Positions 47,842 through 60,360 of a stretch of DNA of 64,000 nt are shown in pieces. Under the pieces are notes generated by a model. The model was not told the DNA's origin and did not search any database. It saw nothing but the letters and a program-made list of their open reading frames with translations. The number at the start of each line of letters is the position of its first letter. Within the stretch, counting starts at the first letter, position 1. Position numbers and translations under genes: made by a program. This stretch comes from Boswellia sacra. Its lineage: Eukaryota > Streptophyta > Magnoliopsida > Sapindales > Burseraceae. Location: NCBI GenBank assembly GCA_013180625.2, contig SNVD02009237.1, forward strand, positions 291,933 through 355,932, given 5' to 3'.

Positions 47842-49053
47842 GTCTCCACCTGGAAGATTTCTGAAGTGCATGAAAGCATGTGGTACTGCAGCGAGTCTTT
47901 TGTACCCATGACTCACCATGAAGGAGTCAAACTTCTTGTACCATTGTCTTGGTGCTTGTTTGAGGCCATACAAGCTCTTTTTGAGCTTGCACACGAGGTG
48001 TTCTTTTTCTTGAACCTCGAACCCTTCTGGCTGCTCCATGTAGATTTCTTCATGCAAGTCTCCATGAAGAAATGCTGTCTTCACATCCAGCTGTTCAAGC
48101 TCCAAATCAATACTTGCTGTTAATACCGAGGATGAACGCGATTGAGGACATTCTTTAACCACCGTGAAACTATTCATCAAGTCAATTCCTTCTTCTGAAG
48201 GAATCCTTTTACACACCAGCGGGCTTTTGTGCTTCTCCAATCACCTTTCCTGTTCCATCTTTCTGAGCTTGAATACCCACTTGTTCTTCAGTGCCTTCTT
48301 TCCGTCTGGGAGTTTGACCAGTTCATAAGTTTTGTTCTTCTCTAGAGAATTCATCTCATCTTGCATTGCATGCATCCATCGTTCTTTGTCTGGATGAGAT
48401 AAAGCTTCATGAAAGCTTTCTGGCTCCCCCTCATCAGTAAGCAGTGTGTACTCTGATTCTGGATATCTCCTCGACGGAATCCGACCTCGCTCAGATCGTC
48501 GTAGCTGAGGTTCTTCATTTCCAGGAGGTATAGCAGCTTCTATGGGTGATTGTGGCTCCCCCGGCTCAGCAATCTCTTCATTTTCTTCCTCCTGGTCTGC
48601 TTCTGGAACTTCTTCTAGTACTTCATCATTTCTTGTGGCATTTGGTGTTGAGTCTGCAACAATATTTGGGGCACTGCTAGTGGGATTTGTAGATATTGTT
48701 GTCTTTTCAGTGTCTTCATATGTTTGGTCTTCGTGAAATACGACATCTCTGCTCCGGATGACTTTTTTTTCTTTGGGATCCCATAATCTGTATCCGAATT
48801 CTTCATCTCCATAAGTGATGAAGATACATGGAACAGTTCTTGCATCGAGCTTCTGTCTGAGCTCCTTGGATACATGTACGAAGGCTAAACAACCAAACAC
48901 TTTCAAATGATTATAGGAGGGCTTTTTGTTAGACAATACCTTTTCTGGAATCTCGAAGTTCAGTGGTGCCGATGGTGCTCTGTTGATTAAGTAACAGACG
49001 GTACGAACTGCCTCCCCCCAGAATGGCTTGGGTAACTTAGCCAATCTGAGCAT
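47842..49053 (-). pseudogene. Copia integrase tail and partial reverse transcriptase
   Basis: From 49053 the minus strand encodes LPKPFWGEAVRTVCYLINRA, then YNHLKVFGCLAFVHVSKE (integrase C-terminal part), and an acidic variable linker. RT begins with WMHAMQDEMNSLEKNKTYEL and WVFKLRK. After a TGA near 48241 come LELEQLDVKTAFLHGDLHEE and LKKSLYGLKQAPRQWYKKF (about 47950-48120). The first catalytic Asp (QLDVKTAF) is present. The YVDD part is lost at the junction. Confidence 0.9.
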
Positions 49054-49062
49054 GCTTCTGAC

Positions 49063-50034
49063 TCATTCCATGATGGTTCGATTCATCCTCTCGGCCACTC
49101 TATTGTGTTGTGGCGTGCGTGGGACTGTTCTTTCATGTCGGATGCCATATCTTCGACAATAGGCATTGAACTCTCTGGAGGTATACTCGCCTCCGTTATC
49201 TGATCGAAGGCATTTTAATTTCTTACCCGTTTCACGTTCTACCATGGCGTGAAACTCCTTGAACTTCTCCAGAACTTCATCCTTCGTTCTGAGGAAATAC
49301 ACCCACACTTTCCGAGATGCATCATCAATAAAGGTCAAGAAATACCTTTTACCGCCCAAGGACTCGACTTCAAGAGGTCCGCATACATCACTGTGTACTA
49401 GCTCCAACAGCTTTGATTTCTTCATTGATGAGGAGCTGAATGACACCCTCCGTTGTTTTCCATACAAACAATAGTTGCAAGGATGAGACGCTGCATCCTT
49501 GGAAACAGTGATCAGCTTCTTTTTCTGAAGGGTTGATAAACCCTTTTCACCCATGTGACCGAGCTTTTTATGCCACAAATCTAGAGGTACCATGTGCTCT
49601 GCTACATGAAGGCTCTCTCCGTTTATCTTTACATGAGTCCTGTAAAGATTGTCACATAATTTACCTCGAGCAACCACCATGACCCCTTTCAACATCTTCC
49701 ATGTACCGTTGGTGAAGCAGCTCTCCTAACCTTGCTGATCAAAGGCTTTTACCGAGAGCAAGTTGAGTCGAAGATCTGACACATGACGAACGTCCTTCAA
49801 AGTTATTTTGCATCCGACGTTCGTTTGGAATTGAACATCACCAATTCCCATAATTCTGGCGGTGCTGTTGTTACCCATCTTCACTATCCCAAAGTCTCCT
49901 GCTTTGTACGTGGTGAAGATATCTCTGCAAGGAGTGATGTGGCAGGAAGCTGCTGTGTCAATGACCCATTCTACTCCTTGATCTGCTGTGTGAAAGCACG
50001 TCTCTTCTGTACAGATGGTTACATCTTCTACCAC
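49063..50034 (-). pseudogene. Copia protease, pre-integrase and integrase core
   Basis: The minus strand near 49960 reads VIDTAASCHITP, the protease with DTA in place of DSG. MGNNSTARIMGIGDV follows. One stop near 49730 precedes a long frame (49695-49063) with LWHKKLGHMGEKGL, CNYCLYGKQRRVSF, ELVHSDVCGPLEVES, DDASRKVWVYFLRTKDE and RSDNGGEYTSREF. The integrase D,D residues are intact. The frame ends at RMNRTIME then TGA (about 49063). Confidence 0.9.
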
Positions 50035-50076
50035 TGTAACTCGTGGTTCTTCGTTGCTTTGTGCCTGTGAACTCTC

Positions 50077-50849
50077 CTAGTTCTGCTTCCGAAGACTGCG
50101 ACAATTTTTCTTCAAATGTCCCTCTTTGCCACAGTTGTAGCACTTGTATGTGGGTCTCCGCCCATCTGATGACCGGCCCCTTGATCTGCCTCTGCTTTTG
50201 CTTCTACCTCTTCTCCAGTCTTCACCTCGAGACTGTCTTCCTCGATTCTCTGTGATATAGGCTTCATCTTGACTGGTGCCTGCATCTTTTCTTCTTGCCT
50301 CCTCGTTCATTAAGGCATCCTTAACCTTGATAAGGTAAGTCTGCCTCCGGGTGCTGAATTACTGATGGAGACCACTAACATCTTCCATGAATCTGGAAGG
50401 GAACTGAGAAGTAGAAGTGCTTGTTCTTCGTCTCCAAGCTGTAACTCGACTGCTGTCAACTGATTCACCAAGTTCTGGAACTCACTTGTATGTTCTGCTA
50501 CAGGAGTTCCACTCCGCAACTTCAAGTTCACAAACCGTCTCATCAGGATGGCTTTGTTTCGTGCTGACTTGGCTTGATACATACTCTCTAATTTTTTTCA
50601 TAGAGTATATGCATCTGTTTCTTTGGCTACATGGTGGAAGACACTATGATCGATCCATTGTCTGATCTGACCGATGCATTTTCTCTTAATTTTCTTCCAC
50701 TCTGCCTCTTTTTCTGTCTCAGGTCTCTGCCCTTCAAATTCTATAGGGTCATATAGATCCTTACAACTAAGGAGATCCTCCATCCTGGGTCTCCATAGTG
50801 TGTAATTTGTAGCAGTCAATTTTATCATGGCTCCAGATGATTCTTCCAT
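50077..50849 (-). pseudogene. Copia gag with zinc knuckle
   Basis: From the ATG at 50849 the minus strand reads MEESSGAMIKLTATNYTLW, then WIDHSVFHHVAKETDAYTL and a TGA replacing the usual Trp. It continues KLESMYQAKSARNKAILMRR and LLLSSLPDSWKMLVVSIS. A frameshift near 50310 precedes an R/S-rich stretch and the CCHC knuckle CYNCGKEGHLKKNC (about 50115-50160). One stop and one shift separate it from an open gag. Confidence 0.9.
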
Positions 50850-51328
50850 TTTAGAATAATTAATTTACTAAAATAGAGATGGAATTTCAAAAATCTGAGC
50901 CCACCGTTACGTCCGGAACGGTCAAATTAGGTGGAATAGCCTCTTCCGGGGCTCAAAAATTCTTTTTATACAATAAATACTAAGTTTGGAAACTTTAAGG
51001 ACTAAACTGAAATTTCTTAAGGGCTAAACTGAAATTTCAGAAACTAAAAAGGGCATAATGTATTTATCAGAATTACAGGGGCCAAACTGATATTTCCTAA
51101 GGACTGAAATGTAAATTTCAGAAATTCAGGGGTCAAAATGTTATTACTCGGAAATACAGGGGCCAAAAGTAATTTTCCAACGTTTTGCTGACGTGACAGG
51201 TGGGGTCCACTATGCTGATGTGGCTCTGAAAATAGGGCAAAATCCAAGGGTGGTCAATAAAACTAAAAATTCGTGGAAGACTTGATGGTTGTCGCACTGT
51301 CCGTCTGCTTTTATCTTCGCATATATTA

Positions 51329-51818
51329 TGTTGGGGATGCAATGCAAACACAGAACAGAGATTTGGGAGAAAATTAACTTGTATTAACAGAGAAAATCAA
51401 TATACAAGATTTACACAAAAACTCCCCTAAATTTTCTGGAGCTCTCCTGGCTCTCTCTCTTAATCCTAAACTCTCTGGTTTAAACTGTGGACTCTCTCTG
51501 GAATCTCTATAATACATAGAGCTCTCCTGGCTCTCTCCTGGAGCTCTCTGGCTCCCACACACACACTCTCCTAGAGCTCTCTGGCTCCCACACACACACT
51601 CTCCTGGAGCTCTCTTGGCTCTCTCCTGGAGCTCTCCTAGCTCCCTCCTGGAGCTCTCCTGGCTCCCACTTGGAGTGCATATAACTCTGCAGAACTTCCT
51701 CAATTTATAGGAGGAGTTCTGCAACCAAGTCCAAGGTTAGGTGGGGGTTGGCCACCTACCTCAAGTATTAGTCTTGGGTTGGTCACCTACCTCCCATGGG
51801 AGGTGCCAACCTTTGACA
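51329..51818 (-). repeat. 5' LTR of the second copia element, with CT/GA-rich tandem repeats
   Basis: On the minus strand the proposed LTR starts TGTCAAAGGTTGGCACC and ends GCATCCCCAACA, a TG...CA structure. A TATA box (CTATAAATTGAGG) lies at about 51700. The middle (51430-51670) is a run of imperfect repeats such as CTCTCCTGGAGCTCTC with ACACACACTC interruptions. The partner LTR is lost, so the borders rest on sequence features only. The leader 50850-51328 has no clear primer-binding site. Confidence 0.55.
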
Positions 51819-53759
51819 TAATTGTCATCCTTCACATGGGATTGACTCCAGCATATTATTGATATGAATTCTGACTTTTTTATTATAAAAACCAACCTGT
51901 AGATTTAGAGGAGACTTTGATTCTTTTTTTTCTTCTTCTTATATTATTAATATGAAATCTGACTCTGTTCTTATAAAGGTCAAGACTCGTGGAGACTTCG
52001 AATCGTAAGATTACTCGTTTTATCAATGTCTTATATACTTATTTTCTTCTATTATATATATGTGTGTGTGTGTGTGTGTACAAGATATTATAAAAAATCA
52101 TTGCCATTGGTTGCCTAAAAAATTAGAAATCCAAGGAAATATTTTAGTTATTCAAATAAATTAAAGTTAACACATATAAAATGTTTTTATCATATACATT
52201 TGTTATTTGAAAGTTATTATACTTGTTTTTATATTCAAAAGCTTCATTTCTTTTGAAGGCAAGATTTCTAAACTGAGAAAAAATATAGGTCTTGGCTATT
52301 CTTTCAAATTTTAATTAAAAAAATACATGCACCCAGAATTAGCTAACAAATTTGTTCAAATTAAACGAAGTAGAGACATTGGTCACTTCTAAATCATAAT
52401 GAGAGCTCAAACCTTGTTATGATTTGATTTGAATCACAAAATCAAGTAGCATTCAAGAGCTCAATTGATTGTTCATTCTAGAATTCTAATTAGAGAAAAT
52501 AAATTATCTAGAACTTTTTACATGAATTACCTTTGGATCGACCAGTGTAAAGCACAATTACTATTCAAATAATGCAAGTTGACAACTACTATTTATAAGT
52601 CTCCTCTATACTCTATACGTGATGCTTGGTTTTTACAACAACAACCAGGGCCTACTTGTTGCTTTCATAATTAGACATCTAGCCTACCAAAGAAACAAAG
52701 CTTTTAAAATTTCAGAGAAGTACTCTTAAGTCTGTTCATGAATTGCCTAACAGTGAAGCACAATTACTACTCAAAAAATGTAGAGTGACAACTATAGTTT
52801 ACAAGTCTCCTCTGTACTTTTTGAAACGAGATAATTTATTCACATAATTCTTTGTATTAGACTACTAATTTGATGTTTAAGTAACAGATAACTGAAACTA
52901 GCTTCTTTTTGCATCCAACCCAAAAGTTTTATTGGATTTCTTCTTCCAAAATGTTGTCTCTCAAAGAGTAGTTCTTAATTGTCATAACAGTTTAATTCTG
53001 TCTTGAAAATACCATTAATATTTAGTGATGTTTTGATTGCTTGACCTTAATTACAAAGATTTTTGTCATGCCTAAATCTAGGCCTAAACTTAAATTATGG
53101 AGGTGACTCTAGATCTTGCTATCATGGAACACTTATTTATTACAATCTGCAACTTGGAAAAGCCATAGATTCTATTAAGTTTTTGAAAGAAAATAACATG
53201 GTATGAACTCCTCTCCTATCGTCTCTAGTATGAAAGAGTCAAATTTTCTATTAATAACTTCTTTGAAGCTCAAGTAATGATACACATTTTTGGTCTTTCC
53301 TTCCCTGGGAGACCTTCAAGTCATGGTCTACAAAAAAATAATAATCTTAATGTATGCATGGTATAGGATTTATACTTACATAGAAAATCAGCATAAAAAA
53401 CAGAAACACTTTGCTTGAAATCTTTTATATAATTGTGTTTATTACTTGACCATTGATCGGAAATAATCCTAATAATCATTTGAGTGGAAATACATCGTTT
53501 CCAAAGAAAAGAAACATGATACTATTCATTTTCTTAAAGTTAATTCGTCAATCAATTTAATTAGCGGTCTTCTAGTGATGAGATTAGATGGCATTTAAGT
53601 GATTTTGTTTGACCCACAAAAAAAAAGCAAATATTGTTTGATAAGTAAAATTAGAAAATTAAGTTTCAAAATTAATAATTAAAGTCATTGATTTGGAAAT
53701 ATTAATGATTATCAATACACTCTCTTCAGTTTTTCTTGAAATGTTAATCCAGTTGATAA
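51819..53759. other. AT-rich DNA with a TG microsatellite and a direct repeat
   Basis: No gene is recognised. A (TA)n(TG)n microsatellite lies at about 52053-52079. Around 52525-52625 and 52739-52830 an approximately 95-bp phrase occurs twice in direct orientation, sharing AAGCACAATTACTA and AAGTCTCCTCT. The rest is featureless. Confidence 0.5.
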
Positions 53760-54319
53760 TGTTGGAGATTTGGCTCTTTAGCCATTTGTATGTGTGTGCA
53801 AGGATCCCACATGGAGTGGGAGTGATTGTGTTGGAGAGGCTTGGGCTTATAAATTAAAGCCAAGTCTTCTTATTTACGTGTCCTATTGAAATTCTCTTTC
53901 ACCCCACCATATTTGTAAGGCCTCGATATAAGACCTCATAGTTTAAGGGCCTTTTATTAAGGACCTTAAAGTTTGTAATATTTTTTTTTCTCATTTCTTA
54001 TGTATTTGCAGTATTACCCAATTGTTTAGGTAATTATAGTTTCGCTCAACTATTTGGATAATTACAGTTTGACCCAATAGTTGTGGTATTTGTATTGTGG
54101 CCCAAAAGTTTGTAATTCTCTTTGAAGATAGTGAAATGTTTCTTCGCCCGAGGACGTAGATAACAATATTGAACCTCGTTAAATCTCGGTGTTCTTTCTA
54201 TTTCTACATTGTTGGTTGATTAGTTACCTCTTTAGTTGATATTATATTCAATTATCTAGCATAGTTTGTGGTTGTGTATTTTGATTGTTTTGATGGTTTC
54301 ACTTCTGCATTGCGCAGCA
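53760..54319 (+). repeat. 5' LTR of the Tnt1-like copia element
   Basis: The LTR starts TGTTGGAGATTTGGC and ends CATTGCGCAGCA, and matches 60361-60919 throughout. Just inside, TTGTTATTAGAGCC (about 54320-54333) resembles a decayed initiator-Met primer-binding site. Confidence 0.88.
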
Positions 54320-54483
54320 ATTGTTATTAGAGCCTAAGATTTTGGGTAGTTAGTAGCTATTTTATTGAAGCACCTACTACTATTCTGGGTTGTTGAGTTT
54401 GGATTACTAGTTATTGAATATAATAGTTTGTTGGAGCTTAGTTTTGGTGATCTATGTATCAAGCTTATTTGTGAGAGGTAGTG

Positions 54484-55899
54484 ATGGCATTATCATCAAC
54501 TGCACCGAAGAAGACAGTGATTGTGATAAATGCAAAAATAGATGTTGAAAAATTTGATGGTCGAAATAGTTTCGGCTTATGGTAGAGTGAGGTGTTAGAT
54601 GGGTTGTATCAACAAGATTTGGATATTATTCTGGAAGAAACAAAACCAAAAGATATCAACGCAAGAGACTGGGACAGGTTGAATACAAAAGCTTGTGGGT
54701 TGATTCTCTCTTAATTATGTAGAGAATAGAAGTATCCATTCACAAAGGAGACATCTGCAAGCAAATTATGGAAGGCGCTAGAAAACAAATATATGAAGAA
54801 AAACAATGAGAATCGGTTGTATCTATTGAAGAGATTGTTCTGTCTTCAGTTGAAACTAGGTACGAGCATCAATTCTCATATTGATGAGTTTAATAAGTTA
54901 ATTGCTGATTTGTTAAACTTAGATGAAACCTTCAAAGATGAACGTAAGGCTATGCTATTGATTAGCTCACTTCTAAATGAATTAGATCATTTATGCATTA
55001 CTCTTATCCATGGGAAAGATAAATTGTCTTTTGAAAAAGTTTGTTATGCTTTGTTGAATTATGCAATCCATAAGAAAGACCAAAGAGAACATAGGGATGA
55101 GTCAGTAGATGCATTGACAGTGAAAGGGCGTAGTCAAAGTAGAGAACTAGGAAAAAGAGAAAAATCTTGGTCGAGGGGTAGATTAGGAAAAGATGAGTGT
55201 GCCTTTTGTTATGAGAAAGGGCATTGGAAGAAAGATTGTCCGAAGTTGAAAAAGAAAGATAAGGGCAAGATTGTTTCTGATGCATGTGTTGTTGAGTGTG
55301 AGGATGATAATGATTCAGATATATGTCTAGTTTGTCACCTATCAAATTCTAGTTCTAATGAGTGGATTATGGATTCGGGTTGTACTTATCATATGTGTCC
55401 ATATAGGGAATGGTTTTTTCAGTTTGTAGAGATTGATTATGGAGTTGTGTATATGGGTAATGATGATATTTGCCATATTACTGGGATAGGTTCGATCCAT
55501 TTGAGGAATCATGATGAACTGACTAGAGTTCTGACAGATTTTCGATATATACCAAAGTTGAAAAAGAATCTCATCTCTTTAGGAGCCTCCGAATCTAAAG
55601 GCTATGCGGTATCTATTGGAGATGGTATTCTGGGGGTCATTTCAGGCACTCTTGTGGTATTAAAAGGCACTAGGAGGAACAACTTGTATTACTATAATGG
55701 TAGTACAGTTATTGGATCAGCGGCTATGGTTTTTGATAATGATACAGATTCAGAGATCACTAGACTATGGCATATGCGTTTGGTACATACAGGTGAGAAA
55801 GCCTTATTCAGTTTGGTGAAACGAGGCTTATTGAAAGGTGCAAAGACCTGCAAGTTGGATTTTTATGAGCATTATGAAATTTGGCACCGCTATTCATAA
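54484..55899 (+). pseudogene. Copia gag, protease and pre-integrase
   Basis: The frame starts MALSSTAPKKTVIVINAK at 54484. Stops follow at the position of GLW-stop-SEV (about 54583) and at CGLILS-stop (about 54714). From 54793 to 55899 a 368-codon frame stays open: gag (LLKRLFCLQLKLGTSINSHI), the CCHC knuckle (CAFCYEKGHWKKDC near 55197), the protease (WIMDSGCTYHMCPY near 55362) and the first part of the pre-integrase domain (LWHMRLVHTGEKALFSL near 55764). The usual HxxxxH-CxxC zinc-binding tail then breaks off. It is the longest open frame in the window. Confidence 0.9.
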
Positions 55900-55979
55900 T
55901 ATCGAGGTTACTCTTGATTATTTTCACTCAGATGTGTAAGGGTCTACCAAAACCGCATCTATCGGAGCTAAGCACTATT

Positions 55980-56756
55980 TTATTACTTTTGTTGATGACT
56001 TTTTCAAAAGAACTTGGATGTAGTGTTTGAAATCAAAAGATGATGTACTTAGTACTTTCCTTAAATGGAGAAAGATGATTGAGACACAAACCGGAAAGAA
56101 TATCAAGCATCTGAGGACAGATAATAGTGGTGAGTATTACAGTGATCAGTTTTTAAAATTGTGTCAAGATGAAGGTATTGTACGTCATTTTACTGTTACA
56201 GGTACACCACAACAAAATGGGGTGGCAGAACGCATGAACCAGACATTGCTAGAGAAAGTTTGATGTATGTTGTATAATGCTAATTTGGGCAAAGAATTTT
56301 GGGCTGAGGCTGTGACTTATGCGTGTCATCTCATTAATCGTCTACCTTCAATAGCTATTGGTGATAGAAATTCATTAGAGGTATGGTCTGGATAACCCGT
56401 TTTTTATTATGATTCTTTACATGTTTTTGGTTTCACAGCATATTATCATGTGAAAGAATCTAAGCTGGATCCTAGAGCCAAGAAAGCGACTTTCTTAGGA
56501 TTTGCTTCAAGAGTAAAAGGATATTATCTTTGGTGTTCTAGTTCGAGGAAGATTGTATCCAACCGAGATATGACATTTAATGAGTCTTCAATGTTGAAGA
56601 AATCGAAAAACCAGACAAAGGTGAATGGTACTCCATAGCAGGTGGAGCATACTCAACAGCAGGAGGAGTTTGAAACGACAAAATTGAATCCAGTTAGATC
56701 TGTTGAGATAGATGATGGTACTCCCATGACAGAGGAGGATTTGGAGGAGAGGGTTC
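55980..56756 (+). pseudogene. Copia integrase core and C-terminal part
   Basis: Open pieces in two frames are readable. The core is YFITFVDDFFKRTW (about 55976), KNIKHLRTDNSGEYYSDQF (about 56100-56150) and VTGTPQQNGVAERMNQT (about 56190-56240), covering the catalytic D and E. A stop follows at 56264. The C-terminal part is YHVKESKLDPRAKKATFLGF and KIVSNRDMTFNESSML (56440-56600). The GAG-pre-integrase to core junction has lost some sequence near 55900. Confidence 0.88.
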
Positions 56757-58562
56757 TGTTAGCCCTAAGGCTACATGATAATTTTGATGATAACAATACA
56801 CATTGATTCATTGAGATTTACTAATATGTTTGTTTATGTGCAAGAATAAGATTATTGAAATAATTGTAAAATCAAGAAGAGGCTTGTTAAAATGAAGTAT
56901 TGAAGCTAAGGAGAACACTATATGTTAAAGGCACCAAAGTTTAAGAACAAGGTTTGATTCAAGGAATATGACACATGAGTAATGTTTAATCAATTGGTCA
57001 CATATTTCTCTAAAAATATCCAAATGATGTCATTCTTGAGCCTTTAGAAAGCTTACTCAAATTTATAACATTTTATATGTTTTAAGAAATTCAAATTTCA
57101 AGTGCAAGGTCATCGAAATCATCATGCAAATTGAAAGACAAATAGAAGCAGCTGACATGAGCACCGAATACTATTTTAGACATATCTTGAGCTAGAAATA
57201 TCCAAATCACTTGATTCTTGTGGCATTGGAAAGATGACTTAAATAAGTCACATTTAATATTTTTTGAAGAAATTCAAATTTCAAATGGAAGGCCGACATA
57301 ATTGACATGCAATTCGTTGAACTGACACAAGGAAGAAAAAACAACTCACATGAGCACCGAATGGTCTTTTATCCATATCTTGAGCTAGAGATATCCAAAT
57401 GACTTGATTCTTATGGCATTAGAAAGATAACTTAATGAAGCACATTTCATATGTTTTAAAGAAATTCAAATTTCAAATGAAAGACTGACATAATTGACAT
57501 GGAAGTCGGTAGACTGACACAAGAAAGAAAAATTAAGTCATATGAGCACTGAATTGTGTTTTGGTCATATCTTGAGCTACAGATATCCAAATGACTTGGT
57601 TCTTGATGCCTCGGAAAGGTATTCAATTTTACAGATCTTTTATGTTTTGTATATTTTCAAATTTCAAATAGAACATTGATAAAAATGGCAGACACGATTT
57701 CAGTTTTTATGGTGGGCAAAAAATTTGAAGTTGGTGTCTTCACTTGATTAAATTCATCCCACTTGCCTATAAAAGGAGCCCTTCTCCCATGCATTCAGTA
57801 AGAGCAAGAGTAGCATCTATCAAGCCACAAATAAGAGAAATATCAAGTTTAGAGAGCTTTTATATTCTTTATCTACTCTTTGAAGAGAGTTGTACTTTTG
57901 TTATAAAAATTTTCTTTGTTCTTGTATTGTGGTGAGAGTGAGATCTTCTTGTAAATGATAAAAGTTATCATTGAGAGAACTCTTGGTGTGGTGTTATCAA
58001 GAGTTGAAGAAAGTTACCTTGGTGAGGCTGTTCATCAAGAAGAACTCTTGGTGTGGTGTTATCAAGGGTTGAAGGAAGTTGCCTTGGTGAGGTTGTTCAT
58101 CAAGAAGAACTCTTGGTGTGGTGTTATCAAGGGTTGAAGGAAGTTACCTTGGTGAGGTTGTTCATCAAGAAGAACTCTTGGCGTAATGTTATCAAGGGTT
58201 GAAGGAAAAAGTCTCGGTGAGGTTGTTCATCAAGCAAGTTGTAAAGAATTCTACAACTTAGTGGAAAGCCTAGCTTGTGGAGCTAGGAGCCCGTGGAGGT
58301 AGGCAAGGTTTGCCGAACCACTTAAATTGAGTTTGCACTCTCTCTTTCCTTATCCTCTTTACATTTACTTGCACTTGTGATTGATTAACGTTGTTATGCT
58401 CTTGATTGCATCTTAGATAACTTATATTTTCATCTTCTTCACCTTTATTCTTAAAGAAAGAGTGAATTAATTTTAATCTTTCAAGAAAAGTTTTCTAAAT
58501 CCGTTTTTTATAAATAAAAACCCAATTCACCCCTCCTCTTGGTTGCCATACCTGGGTCAACA
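56757..58562 (+). repeat. Solo LTR, 1.8-kb copia family, nested in the Tnt1-like element
   Basis: The stretch runs TGTTAGCCC...GGGTCAACA and is flanked by a perfect 5-bp duplication, GGTTC (56752-56756 and 58563-58567). It contains a TATA box (CTATAAAAGGAGCC near 57768) and three 65-bp minisatellite anchors (58038, 58103, 58168). It splits the linker between integrase and reverse transcriptase of the host element. Confidence 0.95.
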
Positions 58563-60260
58563 GGTTCTGCTCAGGAAGCTCAATAGTAACAATAATCTAT
58601 TGTAATTAATAGGCCAAGACATGAGATTCACAGACTTACTCAATTTGCTGATACGGCGGCCGATGCACTTCTAATTATTGATGATGATGTTCCTTCCACT
58701 TATAACAAGGCAGTCAGATATTTTGAAGTTGATCAATGGAAGACAGCCATGAGCAAAGAGATGCAGTCTCTTCAGAAGAATGAAACTTGGGAGCTAGCTC
58801 AACCACCAAAGGGTAAAAGGGTAATTGTATGCAAATAGGTATATACAAAGAAAGATGAATTTCCTGACAAGAATGACGTCTGCTACAAGGCAAGGTTGGT
58901 AGCTAAAGGCCACGCTCAGAGGGAAAGAGTTGACTATAATGAGGTATTTTCTCTTATTGTGAAACATTCTTCCATTAGAATTTTGTTGGCCTTGGTAACT
59001 TAGATGAATATGGAACTAGTTCAACTTGATGTAAAAACTGCATGTTTACATGGTGACTTGGAAGAGGAAATCTATATGACTTTGCCAGAGGGATTTAAAG
59101 TTGCTGGTAAGAAAAATTTGGTGTGTAAACTGAAAGGATCGCTTTATGGTTTGAAGCAATCTCTGAGGTAGTGGTACAAGTGATTTGATCGATTTATGAT
59201 GGGTCAGAGGTACACAAGAAGCAAATTTGATAATTGTGTGTATTTTCGGAGGCTATGTGATGGTTCTTTCACTTATCAACTCTTGTATGTTGGTGATATG
59301 TTGATAGTTTTCACGAATGTCGAGAAATTAAGAAGTTGAAGACTCAGTTGAATAGAGAGTTTGAGATGAAAGATTTAGATGAAGCTAAGAATACTAGTTA
59401 TGGAGATTAGTAGAGATAGAGGGAGAAGCAAGATTTGTTCAACTCAAAAACAATATCTGAAGAAGGTATTACAGTGATTTGACATTACAGAGCATTCAAA
59501 ACCTGTAAGTATCCCACTTGGTCCTCATATGAAACTTAGTGCATCTTTATCTCCTAGTACAAATGAGGAACGAGAGTATATGTCTCGAGTTCCATATGCT
59601 AATGCAGTTGGTAACCTGATGTATGCTATGTTGTGTACAAGACCTGACATTTCACATGTAGTTGGAGTTGTGAGCAGGTACATGGATAATCCTCGTAAAG
59701 GACATTGGCAAGTTGTGAAATGGATTCTACGGTATTTGTTGAAAATCATAGATGTTGGCTTAGTCTTTGAGAGGATCATATGTGTGATCAGTATACTATT
59801 GGTTATGTTGATTCTGATTATGTTGGTGATTTGGGTAAACGTCGATCGACAACCGATTATGTATTTACTTTTGCAAGAGCACAAGTGAGTTGGAAGTCTA
59901 CTTTACAGTCTACGATAGCTTTGTCTACTGCAAAGGCAGATTATATGGTAATGACAGAGGCTGTGAAGGAAGCTATTTGGCTATAGGGATTATTGGATGA
60001 ATTAAGAATTGGGCAGAAAAAGATTACTCTTTATTCTAACAGTCAGAGTGCTATCCACTTAGCAAAGAATCCAGTGTTCCATGTTTGTATGAAACATATT
60101 AATGTTCAGTATAATTTTGTGCAGGGGATTATTAATGAAGGGAGAATCTTACTTTAGAAGATTGGGACTGCCGAGAATCCTGCAGATATGTTAACTAAGG
60201 TTGTGACAGTAATCAAGTCCAGTCATTGTTTAGACTTGATCGATATTATGCAAGTTTGAT
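58563..60260 (+). pseudogene. Copia reverse transcriptase and RNase H
   Basis: RT begins near 58720 with DQWKTAMSKEMQSLQKNETW and ARLVAKGHAQRERVDYNEVF. It continues LVQLDVKTACLHGDLEEEIY (about 59020-59080) and LVCKLKGSLYGLKQSLR. The catalytic YVDD is readable as LLYVGDMLIV near 59280, with the first of the two Asp residues changed to Gly. RNase H follows with DISHVVGVVSRYMDNP (59640), GYVDSDYVGDLGKRRSTTDY, SWKSTLQSTIALSTAKADYM and ENPADMLTKVV (about 60180). Stops occur at roughly 58837, 59001, 59169, 59181 and 59985. Confidence 0.88.
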
Positions 60261-60360
60261 GGCACCATTGGGCGTATTTGGAGGCGTTACAGCTATGATA
60301 GAGAATATGAGAAAAAGAAGAGTCTTGTGGTGGATTGGCTAAATCACCAAGGAGAAGAAT

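Larger units (their letters stand above)
47842..51818 (-). mobile_element. 5' half of a second copia element
   Basis: On the minus strand it runs LTR, gag, protease, integrase and the first part of reverse transcriptase. It stops at 47842, where the 3' LTR of the neighbouring element begins. RNase H, the rest of RT and the 3' LTR are absent. The coding is better kept than in the other copia remnants, with only about one stop or frameshift per domain. Confidence 0.88.

Noticed and set aside
51374..51724. 116-codon minus-strand frame with repeated CVCGSQRAPGE-like units
   Set aside because: It is a translation of the CT/GA-rich tandem repeats within a copia LTR, with no start context.
59525..59884. 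Minus-strand 119-codon frame opposite the copia RNase H
   Set aside because: It is an exact antisense shadow of the RNase H coding strand.
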